A DNA stretch of 58,694 nt from Methylothermaceae bacteria B42 (GTDB lineage Bacteria > Pseudomonadota > Gammaproteobacteria > Methylococcales > Methylothermaceae): positions 1-58,694 of the forward strand of contig LSNW01000037.1 of assembly GCA_001566965.1 (NCBI GenBank). The letters are read 5' to 3'. The translations under genes and the position numbers were made by a program. How positions within the stretch are numbered: position 1 is the first letter of the stretch; the number at the start of each line of letters is the position of its first letter. This document shows positions 44,544 to 53,446 of the stretch, piece after piece. The notes below the pieces were generated by a model. That model saw only the letters and a program-made list of their open reading frames with translations, ran no database searches and was not told the DNA's origin.

Positions 44544-46870
44544 AACCAGTTTTCAAACCAGCGTTTGGGGGAAGTTGGAAACGAGCTCATACAAGGTGAA
44601 GTTTCCTTTGGCGCCGATCCGATCACAAAGGGAAGCCGGCGTGCATGAGGGCATGTTTCATCAGCTCTGAGCCTGGTAGCGGTATCAATCCATACCCACT
44701 CGATATCATCAGGCTGGGTCAGCAATAAAGGCTGGCGCGAGATCTTCCGCATCAGCAGGGCCCAAAGTTGTAGCGCGCCCCGTGCGCCAGTCAAACGGGT
44801 GGGACGATTGTCATCATGGCCAATCCAGGCGACCGCCAAATAATCTCCGCTGAAACCGGCAAACCAGCTATCGCGTAAGTCATTGGTGGTTCCGGTTTTT
44901 CCGGCAACGGTGAAATCTTTTGGCAAGATACTGTAGGCACTGGCACCGGTGCCTTCCCGAACCACTTGTTGAAGAATGGTATTGAGAATAAAAACCGGCG
45001 CCGGGTCGATGGTTTGCCTTATGGTAAGCGGATAACGTTGCAGTGGTTCATTGTCGTTGGAAAGCACTGCGTGGATAGCCCGCAAAGGGGTCGCAAAACC
45101 CTGATTGGCCAGGGTCTGGTACATCTGCGTCACATCCAATGGGGTCATGGAAGCCGCGCCCAGTAACATGGAAGGATAGAGTTTTACCGACCGTTCCACG
45201 CCAAGTCGATGCAGGGTTTGGGCAATATGGGATAAGCCCAGTTTGAGACCCAGATGAATGGTTGCCAGATTATAGGAATGGACGAGCGCTTGATATAAGG
45301 GGACAGTGCCGTGGGTCTTATGATCATAATTTTTCGGTCGCCAAACACTGCCATCAGGATTTTTGAGGGTAACGGGTTTGTCTTCCAGGGGCGAGACAAT
45401 GGTGTATCGCTCCGGTTGTTCCAGGGCGGTGAGATAAACCGCGGGCTTGATTAAAGAGCCAACTGGACGCACGCTGTCCAGCGCGCGATTAAACCCCGCG
45501 TTGCGGGGATCGCGGCCGCCAATCAAAGCGACGATTTCGCCGCTGCCTTGCTGGGTAACGATGACAGAGGTTTCCAGTTGCTTTAAGCGATAACCTTTTT
45601 CCAGACCTTTGAGGGTTCGTTTGGCAACCTGTTCCAGGGCATCCTGAATTTGAGTGTCCAGTGAGGTGAAAATCTTTAATCCTTCCGAGGTTAAATCTTC
45701 TTCCTGGTATTCCAGACCCAGTTGTCTTTTCACCAGATCCAAAAAAGCAGGGTGCCGGGCGCTGGGGCGATGAAAATAAGGGGTTACATCCAAAGGCTTG
45801 CGTTTTGCCTGGGCCAGGGTTTTAGCGTCGATTTTCCCTTGGCGGTAGAGTAGATCCAAAACCAGATTCCGGCGCCGGATGGCTCTTTTGGGATGGGTGC
45901 GTGGATTGTAATAGATAGGGCCGCGCACCAGTCCTACCAACAGGGCAATGTGGTGCGGTTCCAGGTCAGACAAAGGGCGGCTGAAATAAAATTCGCTGGC
46001 CAGTCCAAACCCGTGAATCGAGCGCGCGCCATCTTGACCTAAATAGATTTCATTGAGATAGGCTTCGAGAATTTCATCCTTGGAATAGCGGGCTTCCAGG
46101 ATCAGGGCCATCAAGGCTTCATTGATTTTGCGCAGGATGCTTCTTTCTGGGCTCAGAAAAAAATTTTTCACCAATTGCTGGGTAATCGTGCTCCCCCCCT
46201 GAACCACGCGTCCCGCTTTAATATCCGCCCATAAGGCCCTGGCGATGGCGCGGGGGGAAATGCCATGGTGCTGGTAGAAATTGCGGTCTTCTACCGCCAA
46301 TAAGGCATCAATCAGAATTTGGGGGGCTTGTTCCAGCTTGATAAGGGTCCGGTCTTCTTTTCTTCCGGGATAGAAACTGCCGATTTGAACAGGGTCAAGG
46401 CGGAGTAAGGGAAGCTGGGTTTCCTGTTCCAAATCGTAAACACTGCTGATTTGGGCGCCTCGAAAACGCAGGCTGACACGAAGGCTGGGTTGATCTCCAT
46501 CGGGAAAATGGAAGGCGCGGGTACGGACAAAAAGTCGCGAACCTTTGCGGTAAAAGCTGGCCTGACTGCTAAGTTGCCGGTCCCGGCGATAATTGAGCTG
46601 GCCCAATAGTCGTTCCAGTTGCGATGGCGACAGGGTTTTCCCTTGATAGAGTTCCAGCGGCGCCGCGTAGACCGATGCCGGGAGCGCCCAACGCCGGCCT
46701 TCAAATTGGTGGCGCACGGTATAATTCAGGTAACCCAGATAAACAACAAACCCGAATAAGGCGGCGGCCAAGCCTTGCCAAAGCAATTTCTTTAGCCAAC
46801 TTTTGACAGGATTTGCTTTGACACGCGGCGAACGGCGGCGCTTTTTTGACGCACGCGATCTAGGGGGCAT
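44540..46870 (-). CDS. mrcB: Penicillin-binding protein 1b, bifunctional
   Basis: A 776-residue inner-membrane peptidoglycan synthase. A basic cytoplasmic tail and one TM (about 28-48) are followed by a UB2H-like region and the GT51 glycosyltransferase (LLAVEDRNFYQHHGIS, GGSTITQQLVKNFFL, KDEILEAYLNEIYLGQDG). The transpeptidase follows, with SLIK (the SxxK motif in RPVGSLIKPAVYL), SYN (VHSYNLAT) and KTGTTNDLRDSWFAGFSG. Typical PBP1b length and order. The gene lies 9 bp downstream of the REC-GGDEF-EAL gene on the same strand. Confidence 0.94.
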   Translation of the reverse strand: MPPRSRASKKRRRSPRVKANPVKSWLKKLLWQGLAAALFGFVVYLGYLNYTVRHQFEGRRWALPASVYAAPLELYQGKTLSPSQLERLLGQLNYRRDRQLSSQASFYRKGSRLFVRTRAFHFPDGDQPSLRVSLRFRGAQISSVYDLEQETQLPLLRLDPVQIGSFYPGRKEDRTLIKLEQAPQILIDALLAVEDRNFYQHHGISPRAIARALWADIKAGRVVQGGSTITQQLVKNFFLSPERSILRKINEALMALILEARYSKDEILEAYLNEIYLGQDGARSIHGFGLASEFYFSRPLSDLEPHHIALLVGLVRGPIYYNPRTHPKRAIRRRNLVLDLLYRQGKIDAKTLAQAKRKPLDVTPYFHRPSARHPAFLDLVKRQLGLEYQEEDLTSEGLKIFTSLDTQIQDALEQVAKRTLKGLEKGYRLKQLETSVIVTQQGSGEIVALIGGRDPRNAGFNRALDSVRPVGSLIKPAVYLTALEQPERYTIVSPLEDKPVTLKNPDGSVWRPKNYDHKTHGTVPLYQALVHSYNLATIHLGLKLGLSHIAQTLHRLGVERSVKLYPSMLLGAASMTPLDVTQMYQTLANQGFATPLRAIHAVLSNDNEPLQRYPLTIRQTIDPAPVFILNTILQQVVREGTGASAYSILPKDFTVAGKTGTTNDLRDSWFAGFSGDYLAVAWIGHDDNRPTRLTGARGALQLWALLMRKISRQPLLLTQPDDIEWVWIDTATRLRADETCPHARRLPFVIGSAPKETSPCMSSFPTSPKRWFENWF

Positions 46871-46879
46871 CAGGAGGAA

Positions 46880-48724
46880 TTATGGATTAAAGATTTGTAG
46901 ATTAGTCGAATTTTCTGGCAAATATTTGACCAGAGAGAGAATGGTCTGGTCAAGGAGTTTTTCTTCCGGTTGGCCGAGTAGAAATCCTTGGGCATAATCG
47001 ACGCCCAGCGTTTTAACAATACTTAGGACTTGCGGGGTTTCGATAAATTCTGCAATGACCTGTTTGCCCAGTTTGTGAGCAATTTCCACCATCGCTTTTA
47101 CCAGGACTTGGTCTGTTTCATCATTGAGTAGATTTAAGATAAATTGACCGTCGATCTTGATGAAATCCACCGGGAAATTTTTGAGGTACTCAAACGAGCT
47201 GAAACCCGAGCCAAAATCATCCAATGCAAATCCACAGCCGAAGGAACGAAGTTTGGCAATCATCCTTCGGGTTTGCTCAAAATTAGCGATAGTGGCGGTT
47301 TCAGTGATTTCAAAGATGAGTCGTTTAGGGGAGATCCAAGCGGATTTAATCTTTTCTTGGAGAAAAGGAAATAATTGATGGTTTTGAAAAGCGAAACCGG
47401 AGAGATTAATCGTCAGGGTGACATGTTCTTGCTTAGGCGACAGGCTGGCGAGAAAATCAACCGCGTGTTCTATGACCCACATATCAATGTTATGAATCAA
47501 ACCCATACGCTCGGCGACGGGGATAAAAATATCTGGCGTATAGACCTTGCCGCTTTCGTCACGCATACGGAGCAGTACTTCGTAGTGGCTGATCACGCCA
47601 TCGGCAATTCGGATGACCGGCTGAAATGTGAGAAAAAAACGGTCAAACTTCAATGCATCGCGAAGCAGGGGGACCCATTGCACATCGTTAAAATGGGTGG
47701 CGGCAATATCTTTGGAGTTGTATAGATTAACCAGATTTCTACCGTGTTTTTTGGCGATATAGCAGGCTTGATGGGCCTTGGCAATCAGTTCACTCGGATG
47801 ATGAATATTCAAGGAGGGCGTGAGCAGGGCGATGCCAATGCTGACGGTGACATGGTAAAAGTCATTTGGCGTGGCGAATTTAAAGGAGTCTTCAACCTCT
47901 TTACGAATCAGTTCTGCGGTGTGATGGGCTTCGTCTTTGCTGGCATTGGATAAAAAAATGCAAAATTCATCGGCGCCGATTCGCGCAATGTTAACCTTAC
48001 CGCGCAGAATGCTCCGGATCAGGCCGACCAATTCAGCTAATAACCTGTCTCCGACATCGTGTCCTTCAATGTCATTAATGACGTTGAATCGGTCAATATC
48101 CAAATAAAGAAGGGCGCCACATTGTTTGTAGGTATGGCAATGATGAATGGCCAAATGCAAGGCCTGTTCCAGGCTGCGCCGGTTGCCGACACCTGTCAGC
48201 TCATCGTGCAAAACCAAATATTTAAGTCGCGCTTCCAGAATTTTATGCTCAGCCAGCTCTGTGAGGGCTCTTTCTTGTAACTGATGGGCCGCATCTCTTT
48301 CACTTTTTAAAACCAGCGCCAGATAGACCAGAGGCATAAAATCTTGTGCCCGAATGGGTTTTTCAACCAGGGTGACGCCTTGTGGCCTCAGATCGGCCAA
48401 TTTTTTTAAGTTAGGGTCGTCTGCATCTATATGATTGGTGAGGACAATTACCGGTACTTTAAGCTCTGTGTGCTCATCAGCTAAGGCACTGCAAAGATCG
48501 GCAATGTTGCAGTTGGGAAGGTCGTAACTGAGAATGATTAACCCAATGGATTCAAATTTTTTTTGGAATTTTTTCAGAACTGCTTTTAAACGAATCCCGT
48601 CGGCAACACTGTAAACTCGATCAAAGCCATACTCAGAAAATATGCTTTCAATCTGAGCACGATGATGCTCGTTGGGTTCGGCAACGAGGATCATCTTATG
48701 GAGATGGTTGATCGATTTAGTCAT
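46880..48724 (-). CDS. Receiver-GGDEF-EAL protein with degenerate active sites
   Basis: 614 residues. The receiver-like N-terminus (about 10-140) reads LIILSYDLPNCN where the phospho-acceptor Asp is expected, so it probably cannot be phosphorylated. The GGDEF signature is IGADEF and the EAL signature is YEVLLRM; DDFGSGFSS and FIKIDGQFI are kept. It may be a c-di-GMP or nucleotide-binding effector in place of an enzyme, although some phosphodiesterases tolerate EVL. A second start ten codons in (MILVAEPNEHH) would also fit. It is upstream of mrcB with a 9-bp gap. Confidence 0.88.
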   Translation of the reverse strand: MTKSINHLHKMILVAEPNEHHRAQIESIFSEYGFDRVYSVADGIRLKAVLKKFQKKFESIGLIILSYDLPNCNIADLCSALADEHTELKVPVIVLTNHIDADDPNLKKLADLRPQGVTLVEKPIRAQDFMPLVYLALVLKSERDAAHQLQERALTELAEHKILEARLKYLVLHDELTGVGNRRSLEQALHLAIHHCHTYKQCGALLYLDIDRFNVINDIEGHDVGDRLLAELVGLIRSILRGKVNIARIGADEFCIFLSNASKDEAHHTAELIRKEVEDSFKFATPNDFYHVTVSIGIALLTPSLNIHHPSELIAKAHQACYIAKKHGRNLVNLYNSKDIAATHFNDVQWVPLLRDALKFDRFFLTFQPVIRIADGVISHYEVLLRMRDESGKVYTPDIFIPVAERMGLIHNIDMWVIEHAVDFLASLSPKQEHVTLTINLSGFAFQNHQLFPFLQEKIKSAWISPKRLIFEITETATIANFEQTRRMIAKLRSFGCGFALDDFGSGFSSFEYLKNFPVDFIKIDGQFILNLLNDETDQVLVKAMVEIAHKLGKQVIAEFIETPQVLSIVKTLGVDYAQGFLLGQPEEKLLDQTILSLVKYLPENSTNLQIFNP

Positions 48725-48845
48725 AAAGTAATTTAGGTAATGACAGAATTTGTTAGTTTTTTGTTTTTTTACTAGTTATAGCCTATTTTAACTGGTAGAG
48801 CCAAGTTATTCAGCCGAATAAGATTTTAAATTTAACCTTACATAA

Positions 48846-49736
48846 ATGCAGACTATGAACGCTATAAATGATCTGGAGAATGCGGGTTCGTTAACAGTTA
48901 GGGAAATCCTGGCAGGAGATGTGAGACTGGCATCGCCTCCCGAGATTTTCTTGAAAATCAGTGAGATAATTGACGATCCCGCCAAAACAGTCAAGGATGC
49001 GGAAGAGGTGATCAAGCATGATCCAGGCCTGGCGGCCCGGTTATTAAGACTGGTCAATAGCGCTTTTTATGGTTTCCCCGCTCGAATCGATTCGATTTCC
49101 CATGCAATCTCACTCATTGGGATGACTGAATTGCGGGACTTGGTGTTGGCGACGGTGATTGTCGACCGCTTCAGTAAACTGCCCAATAAACTCATGAGTA
49201 TGCGTGAATTTTGGCGGGTAAGCGTGCGTTGTGCGTTATTTGCCCGCAATTTGGGGGTTCGGCACCCGCAGTCGCGGACTTTGAGAGCGGTTTATATTAG
49301 CGCTTTGTTGCACGAGATTGGGCGGTTGGTGATCTATTCGAGAATACCCGAATTGGCAAGAGCGGCTTTGTTGCTGGCTGATTCCGAGGGGATGGAGGAA
49401 ACTGAAGCTGAACGTCTCAGCTATGGCTTTGACCATTACGAGGTAGGGTCTGAATTGGCGGCGCGTTGGCATCTGCCCGAAGTGTTTGTTGAAACGATGA
49501 AGTGGCATGGGCAGCCAGAGAAAGCCGAGAAGTATCCACAAGAAACGGCTTTGACCACGGTGTCCAGTCTTCTGGCTCTGAAGGATATTGATAGCGAGGA
49601 AAAGTTGGAAGAGCAGTATTATACGCTCGAGCCTTTTATGATCCACTTGGGAATGAAAGAAAACGATATCGCTGCCGTATTACCAGAAATTGACCTTCAA
49701 TTTGAGGAGGTTTTTCAGTCTCTGTTCTTGAGTTAA
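48846..49736 (+). CDS. HDOD-domain protein
   Basis: A 296-residue cytoplasmic signalling protein consisting mainly of an HDOD domain: LASPPEIFLKISEIIDDP, KHDPGLAARLLRLVNSAFYGFP, ISHAISLIGMTELRDLVLATVI, ALLHEIGRLVIYSRIPE and YEVGSELAARWHLPEVF. HDOD proteins lack the metal-binding HD pair of true phosphohydrolases. It starts divergently from the REC-GGDEF-EAL gene, 121 bp away. No strong ribosome site; an ATG three codons downstream is equally possible. Confidence 0.87.
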   Translation: MQTMNAINDLENAGSLTVREILAGDVRLASPPEIFLKISEIIDDPAKTVKDAEEVIKHDPGLAARLLRLVNSAFYGFPARIDSISHAISLIGMTELRDLVLATVIVDRFSKLPNKLMSMREFWRVSVRCALFARNLGVRHPQSRTLRAVYISALLHEIGRLVIYSRIPELARAALLLADSEGMEETEAERLSYGFDHYEVGSELAARWHLPEVFVETMKWHGQPEKAEKYPQETALTTVSSLLALKDIDSEEKLEEQYYTLEPFMIHLGMKENDIAAVLPEIDLQFEEVFQSLFLS

Positions 49737-49856
49737 GGAAACACTGAATAATTTATTCTGGCTGAAATCTAAAAGAATTTTGTCAGTTCATTTTTCGGCA
49801 AGTATACTTCGCCTTGATTTGATTGGTTAATAACTATAACTAAAAGATATAAGATT

Positions 49857-50528
49857 ATGAATGGAAATTCAAGTCAAGCTGCAGTTTTAACAACGCGTAA
49901 TAATCTAGTCAGTACCTTAAGAGGGATCATCTATGATCATACCTTTGCCAAACTTACTATCGACTGGTACCAGGCGGTTCTAGAACGATTACCGGAAGGG
50001 GCTGAAGTCCTTGATGTCGGTATTGGCACGGGTGGCGCAGTGGCGGCCAATGCAAATTTAATTCTTGAGAAGAATTTGCAAGTTACAGGTTTGGATATCG
50101 ACGCCGATTATCTGGAACGTTGTGAGAAAACCCTGGCCAAGGCGGGTTTAAGTGATCATGTCAGTGTGCGTTTGGAGTCAGTATACGATCATCAAGGTGG
50201 TCCCTACGATGCGGTGTATTTCAGCGGTAGTTTTATGTTGCTACCCGACCCTATAGCTGCTTTGAAGCATGTGTTGTCTCTGCTGCGAGCCAATGGAAGC
50301 GTCTATTTCACCCAAACTTTCCATGACCGCCCATCGCCGCTTGCAGAAAAAATAAAACCCATTCTCCACCGAGTCACTACGATTCATTTCGGCCGGGTAA
50401 CCTATTGGGAAGATTTCCAGGAAGTTCTGCAACAAGCCGGCGCCGGGGTAAAAGAGGTGGTAATTTTAAAACAGCTGCGCAGTACCTCCTTTCGCTTAAT
50501 TGAGGCAATACCGCATCAGACCAGTTAG
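49857..50528 (+). CDS. Class I SAM-dependent methyltransferase
   Basis: 223 residues. Motif I is VLDVGIGTGGAVA, with TGLDIDADYLERCE as motif II and YDAVYFSGSFMLLPDP as motif IV/V. The remainder (FTQTFHDRPSPLAEKIKPIL) suggests a small-molecule or lipid methyltransferase, but the substrate cannot be read. It lies just left of the IS remnant. Confidence 0.8.
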   Translation: MNGNSSQAAVLTTRNNLVSTLRGIIYDHTFAKLTIDWYQAVLERLPEGAEVLDVGIGTGGAVAANANLILEKNLQVTGLDIDADYLERCEKTLAKAGLSDHVSVRLESVYDHQGGPYDAVYFSGSFMLLPDPIAALKHVLSLLRANGSVYFTQTFHDRPSPLAEKIKPILHRVTTIHFGRVTYWEDFQEVLQQAGAGVKEVVILKQLRSTSFRLIEAIPHQTS

Positions 50529-50584
50529 TTTTCTTTTGAAAACCTCTAAAAATAGTAGGTTAGTAAGGGCAGGCGCTCGGTGTT

Positions 50585-51847
50585 TGTCAACATGGTTGTC
50601 ATTTTTTTCATGCAGCCAAATCTCTAACTTCTGGTGATTTGGTTTCCCCGTTTTGCGGGTTCAACCAAACTTCACCGGCAGGCTTCCAGTTGCGTATCTT
50701 CCCACTCCATCTTGCTGGATGACGTTGTTTGGCTAGTTCATAGACGACCTGACGGGCTTCCAGAATGGCCTTGTCCTCACCCCGATGTCTTTGTCCCGGA
50801 GTAACAAACTTCAGAGCGCTGTGGCGATGCTGTTCGTTGTACCATTGAACGAAAGCATGCCCACTGCCGGGTATCTTCCAGGCCCTCAAAGAGCTTCAGG
50901 GGGAAGGCTGGCACATATTTCAGGCTGCGGTGGTGCAGTTGGTCGGTCTCCCTCAGCATCCGGTAAAAGGTGGATTCCGAGGCGATATAGATCCCCTCAT
51001 CCGCCAAGGCAGGCACAATCTGACTGGGCGGCAGGTGAGCATACTGGGGAAGATTGCACACCGCCAGAATCCTTTGGCGTTCTTCTTCGCTCAGGTTATT
51101 GGCTGGGGTCGGACGGTCGGCCTCCACGCGCCCATCAGGTTTGATCTTTCCGGTATCGTCCTGCCATCTCGACAGGGTGCGGGCATGAATGCCCAACAGA
51201 TCACAGACCTTGGTGCGCCTGGCTCCCCGGGATTCGGCTTCCTCGACCAGCTTCAAAATTCGGTGGCGATCCGGGATGCTGGTCATTTTTCCTCGTCCCC
51301 CCAGACGCCAAAGAGTTTTTTTGACAGCACCAGCAAGGCTGCCGTTTCAGCCAGGGCTTTCTCTTTCTGCCGAAGCTCCCGCTCCAAGACCTTGATCCGC
51401 TTCTCATCCGCCTTGCGGGCTTCGGATAACCGTTTGCTCTGGCTCCGATCCCAATCATTGGCCTGCTCACAGGCCTGACGCCATTGCTGGATCTGGGCCG
51501 GATACAGGCCCCGCCTGCGGCAGTATTCCGACAGCTCCATCTCATCATCGCCGCCGTCTCTACCACCGCTGAAAACTTGTCCGATGCACTCCAACCTTCC
51601 GGCGTACTGTCTCCATCAGGAAGTAACCTGCCCTCAGCACGTGCCGCCTTGCGCCAGTTGTACAAGGTCGCTTCGCTGATGCCCTCTTTCCGGGCAATTT
51701 CACGGATCGTATTATTGTTCGGTGGCAGCATCTTCTTCAGCACCGCTTCCTTTCTCTCCTTCGGATATCGCATCGCTTGCTCTCTCCAGCCCCCTGGGAA
51801 ATTCCATTCTGGAATTCCAGATTACCAGATGGACAACTAGGCTGACA
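50585..51847 (-). mobile_element. Decayed IS3-family insertion sequence with terminal inverted repeats
   Basis: The ends form imperfect inverted repeats with 5'-TG...CA-3' termini: TGTCAACATGGTTGTCAT at 50585-50602 and the complement of ATGGACAACTAGGCTGACA at 51829-51847. This encloses 1263 bp with the transposase remnants described separately. No target-site duplication was found (flanks GTT and CAG), consistent with an old insertion. The genes on either side (methyltransferase and PEP-CTERM protein) look intact. Confidence 0.75.
50608..51773 (-). pseudogene. Transposase pseudogene of the IS3 type
   Basis: Reading on the minus strand: an OrfA helix-turn-helix start (MRYPKERKEAVLKKML, EGISEATLYNWRKAAR) breaks near 51541, where a one-base loss shifts the frame; the sequence continues as MELSEYCRRRGLYPAQIQQW and a leucine-zipper-like segment (KVLERELRQKEKALAETAALL). 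OrfB starts at 51286 (MTSIPDRHRILKLVEEAESRG) and jumps from ETDQLHHR directly to SLKYVPAFPLKLFEGL, so the catalytic DDE core (about 170 residues in intact relatives) is deleted in frame. A second frameshift near 50860 precedes FVQWYNEQHRHSALKF. The protein cannot be active. Confidence 0.85.
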
Positions 51848-52152
51848 CAGGGAGGCCTCTTTATGACGAGCAGATGAGGTTATAGAGATAATCTGAAATA
51901 TCACACAACAAAACTCAGAAGTCGTGTAAAAAAAATTACAAAAATACCTCTTTCTTAAGTCCAAAATTGGATCGGAATGTAAGATTTACTTTACATATTG
52001 CGCGATCTTTTTATTATAGATTTTGAAACAATACAATATTATTGTTTATTTTCAAAGAGTTACAAATGTTGGCGCAAACTTTGCTGTAATCCAAAGCAGA
52101 TAAGTCAATTTTCTGCAACGCTCAATTTGGACAATATTTTTGGAGATCAGCA
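51848..52152. other. Intergenic region with a candidate promoter
   Basis: 305 bp of AT-rich sequence. TTTACA (51990-51995), a 17-bp spacer and ATTATA (52013-52018) resemble a sigma-70 promoter for the following gene, which would leave a leader of roughly 125 nt. GGAG at 52141-52145 serves the ATG at 52153. Nothing else was recognised. Confidence 0.35.
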
Positions 52153-52743
52153 ATGATATTACGCTTAGCCACAATCATAACGGCTATTTTATGGTGCTTT
52201 GCGGCAAATGCCGCCACTTATAATTTCAGCCAAAATGGATTTGTCCAAGGATCTACGGTGACCGGCTCTTTTACCGGCTTTGACAGTGACAATAACGGGT
52301 GGATTGAATCCTCTAAAGGTGAGGTATCTTCCTTTTCCATGACATTCAATTCAGGCAGCCCCCTGCTCAATAATTTCACCTCGTCATCCCCGGTGTTTTT
52401 AAATTATAGAGTAGGAGGCGGCTATATCGGCGATGACCCTTATGAATACATCGCCACAGCTAATATTTACTCAATGCTTTCCCAAAATTCACAAACGGAA
52501 GGATGGGGGGCTGCCCACACCACCGTCATGCCTTACTATATGCAGGTTTTATTAGGATGCACTAATGTCAATTATTGCAGCAAGGCATTTAACTTGAGTC
52601 AAACATCCATACAATTTGAAACCAGTCACGGCCTGGTGGTGATTGATGAAGTTCAAGCAGTCCCCATACCTGCTGCAGCCTGGCTCTTTGGCCCGACCAT
52701 TTTTGGTGTATTGGGCTTTCGTCGTTCCAAATCACATCGATAA
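52153..52743 (+). CDS. Exported protein with PEP-CTERM-type sorting signal
   Basis: 196 residues. Signal peptide MILRLATIITAILWCFAANA; a beta-rich mature part (GSFTGFDSDNNGWIESSKGEVSSF); and a C-terminal VPIPAAAWLFGPTIFGVLGFRRSKSHR-like end (26 residues: proline-containing motif, hydrophobic helix, basic tail) of the VPxPAAxWLFG class common in gammaproteobacteria with exosortase. Two cysteines in GCTNVNYCS may pair. No exosortase gene is in the window. Function unknown; probably a surface or matrix protein. Confidence 0.75.
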   Translation: MILRLATIITAILWCFAANAATYNFSQNGFVQGSTVTGSFTGFDSDNNGWIESSKGEVSSFSMTFNSGSPLLNNFTSSSPVFLNYRVGGGYIGDDPYEYIATANIYSMLSQNSQTEGWGAAHTTVMPYYMQVLLGCTNVNYCSKAFNLSQTSIQFETSHGLVVIDEVQAVPIPAAAWLFGPTIFGVLGFRRSKSHR

Positions 52744-52765
52744 CAAACACCAACCTGTAACATTT

Positions 52766-52796
52766 CAGGATTCGCTGAATCATTCAGCGAATCCTG
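52766..52796 (+). terminator. Perfect hairpin after the PEP-CTERM gene
   Basis: CAGGATTCGCTGAA pairs with TTCAGCGAATCCTG around TCA, a 14-bp perfect stem 22 bp after the stop. No U-run follows, so it may act as an mRNA-stabilising hairpin or a weak terminator. Confidence 0.45.
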
Positions 52797-52954
52797 TGGC
52801 ACAATGAAGTATCGCCAATATCAAGCGCATCAAACGATTGATTTTGCATAACGCACTTTTCGTTTTTTAGAGGCTGAAAATTCACGGATGAATAATTCAG
52901 CATTTCCTTAATAAGGAGCATTGCATTGAGACAACGTTCTTTTAACGAGTATCA

Positions 52955-53149
52955 TTAGCCTTCTTGCCGGTACCATTCCATTAACTCTTTGGCGCCCTGC
53001 CACGCGGCATAAATCACAATTGGGATAATTAAGGCTTCCCGCCATCCCAAGCGACCTGGTGTATTATCCACCAACACCATGAGTATCCAGCTGGCTACCA
53101 GCAAGGCAATTGAAGTCATGACACGCCAAAACATAAGCTTCAACCCCAT
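52955..53149 (-). CDS. Small two-helix membrane protein, unknown
   Basis: 64 residues with two hydrophobic segments (MTSIALLVASWILMVLV and EALIIPIVIYAAWQGA) and a charged end (KELMEWYRQEG). A start five codons in (53134) would place GGGG about 9 bases upstream and is equally likely. Unrelated neighbours. Coding status rests on the membrane-protein composition only. Confidence 0.45.
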   Translation of the reverse strand: MGLKLMFWRVMTSIALLVASWILMVLVDNTPGRLGWREALIIPIVIYAAWQGAKELMEWYRQEG

Positions 53150-53311
53150 TTATCAAAATAAGATCTATTCTATTACCGGGTTTTACTTTTCCAAAACCTG
53201 ACATCCTTAAATTCAGGGTAGTCTGATTTGTGATTATCCCCTTTCCCTCCAGAGACTAGACAGCGGATGTTAGAATGACCAATATTCAAATTTACTAACA
53301 AAACATTAGAC

Positions 53312-53446
53312 ATGCATCCACCAAAAACATTGCGCAAATTGTTGGGTTTGTTGCTTCTATTTGCAACAATCAGCACTGTCAGCTGCCAAACCATGCTGGA
53401 AGCACGAGTTGAGAATGCCCCGATAAATCCCTTGACTGCCCGATGA
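53312..53446 (+). CDS. Small lipoprotein-like protein, translationally coupled to the next gene
   Basis: 44 residues beginning MHPPKTLRKLLGLLLLFATI and continuing STVSCQTMLEARV. A basic start, a hydrophobic core and a cysteine after TVS resemble a lipoprotein signal, although Thr at -3 is unusual. Its stop overlaps the start of the XpaC-like gene as ATGA, which is the main evidence that it is translated. No clear ribosome site upstream. If processed, the mature peptide would be only about 20 residues, in the size range of entericidin-like peptides (comparison only). Confidence 0.4.
   Translation: MHPPKTLRKLLGLLLLFATISTVSCQTMLEARVENAPINPLTAR

Noticed and set aside
51530-51560. Programmed frameshift in the IS transposase
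   Set aside because: The shift is inside OrfA, without a slippery run, and the catalytic core is deleted elsewhere. Decay is the simpler reading.
53173-53394. A 73-codon minus-strand frame
   Set aside because: It lies opposite the plus-strand small lipoprotein-like gene, which has an ATGA coupling to its neighbour. No features of its own.
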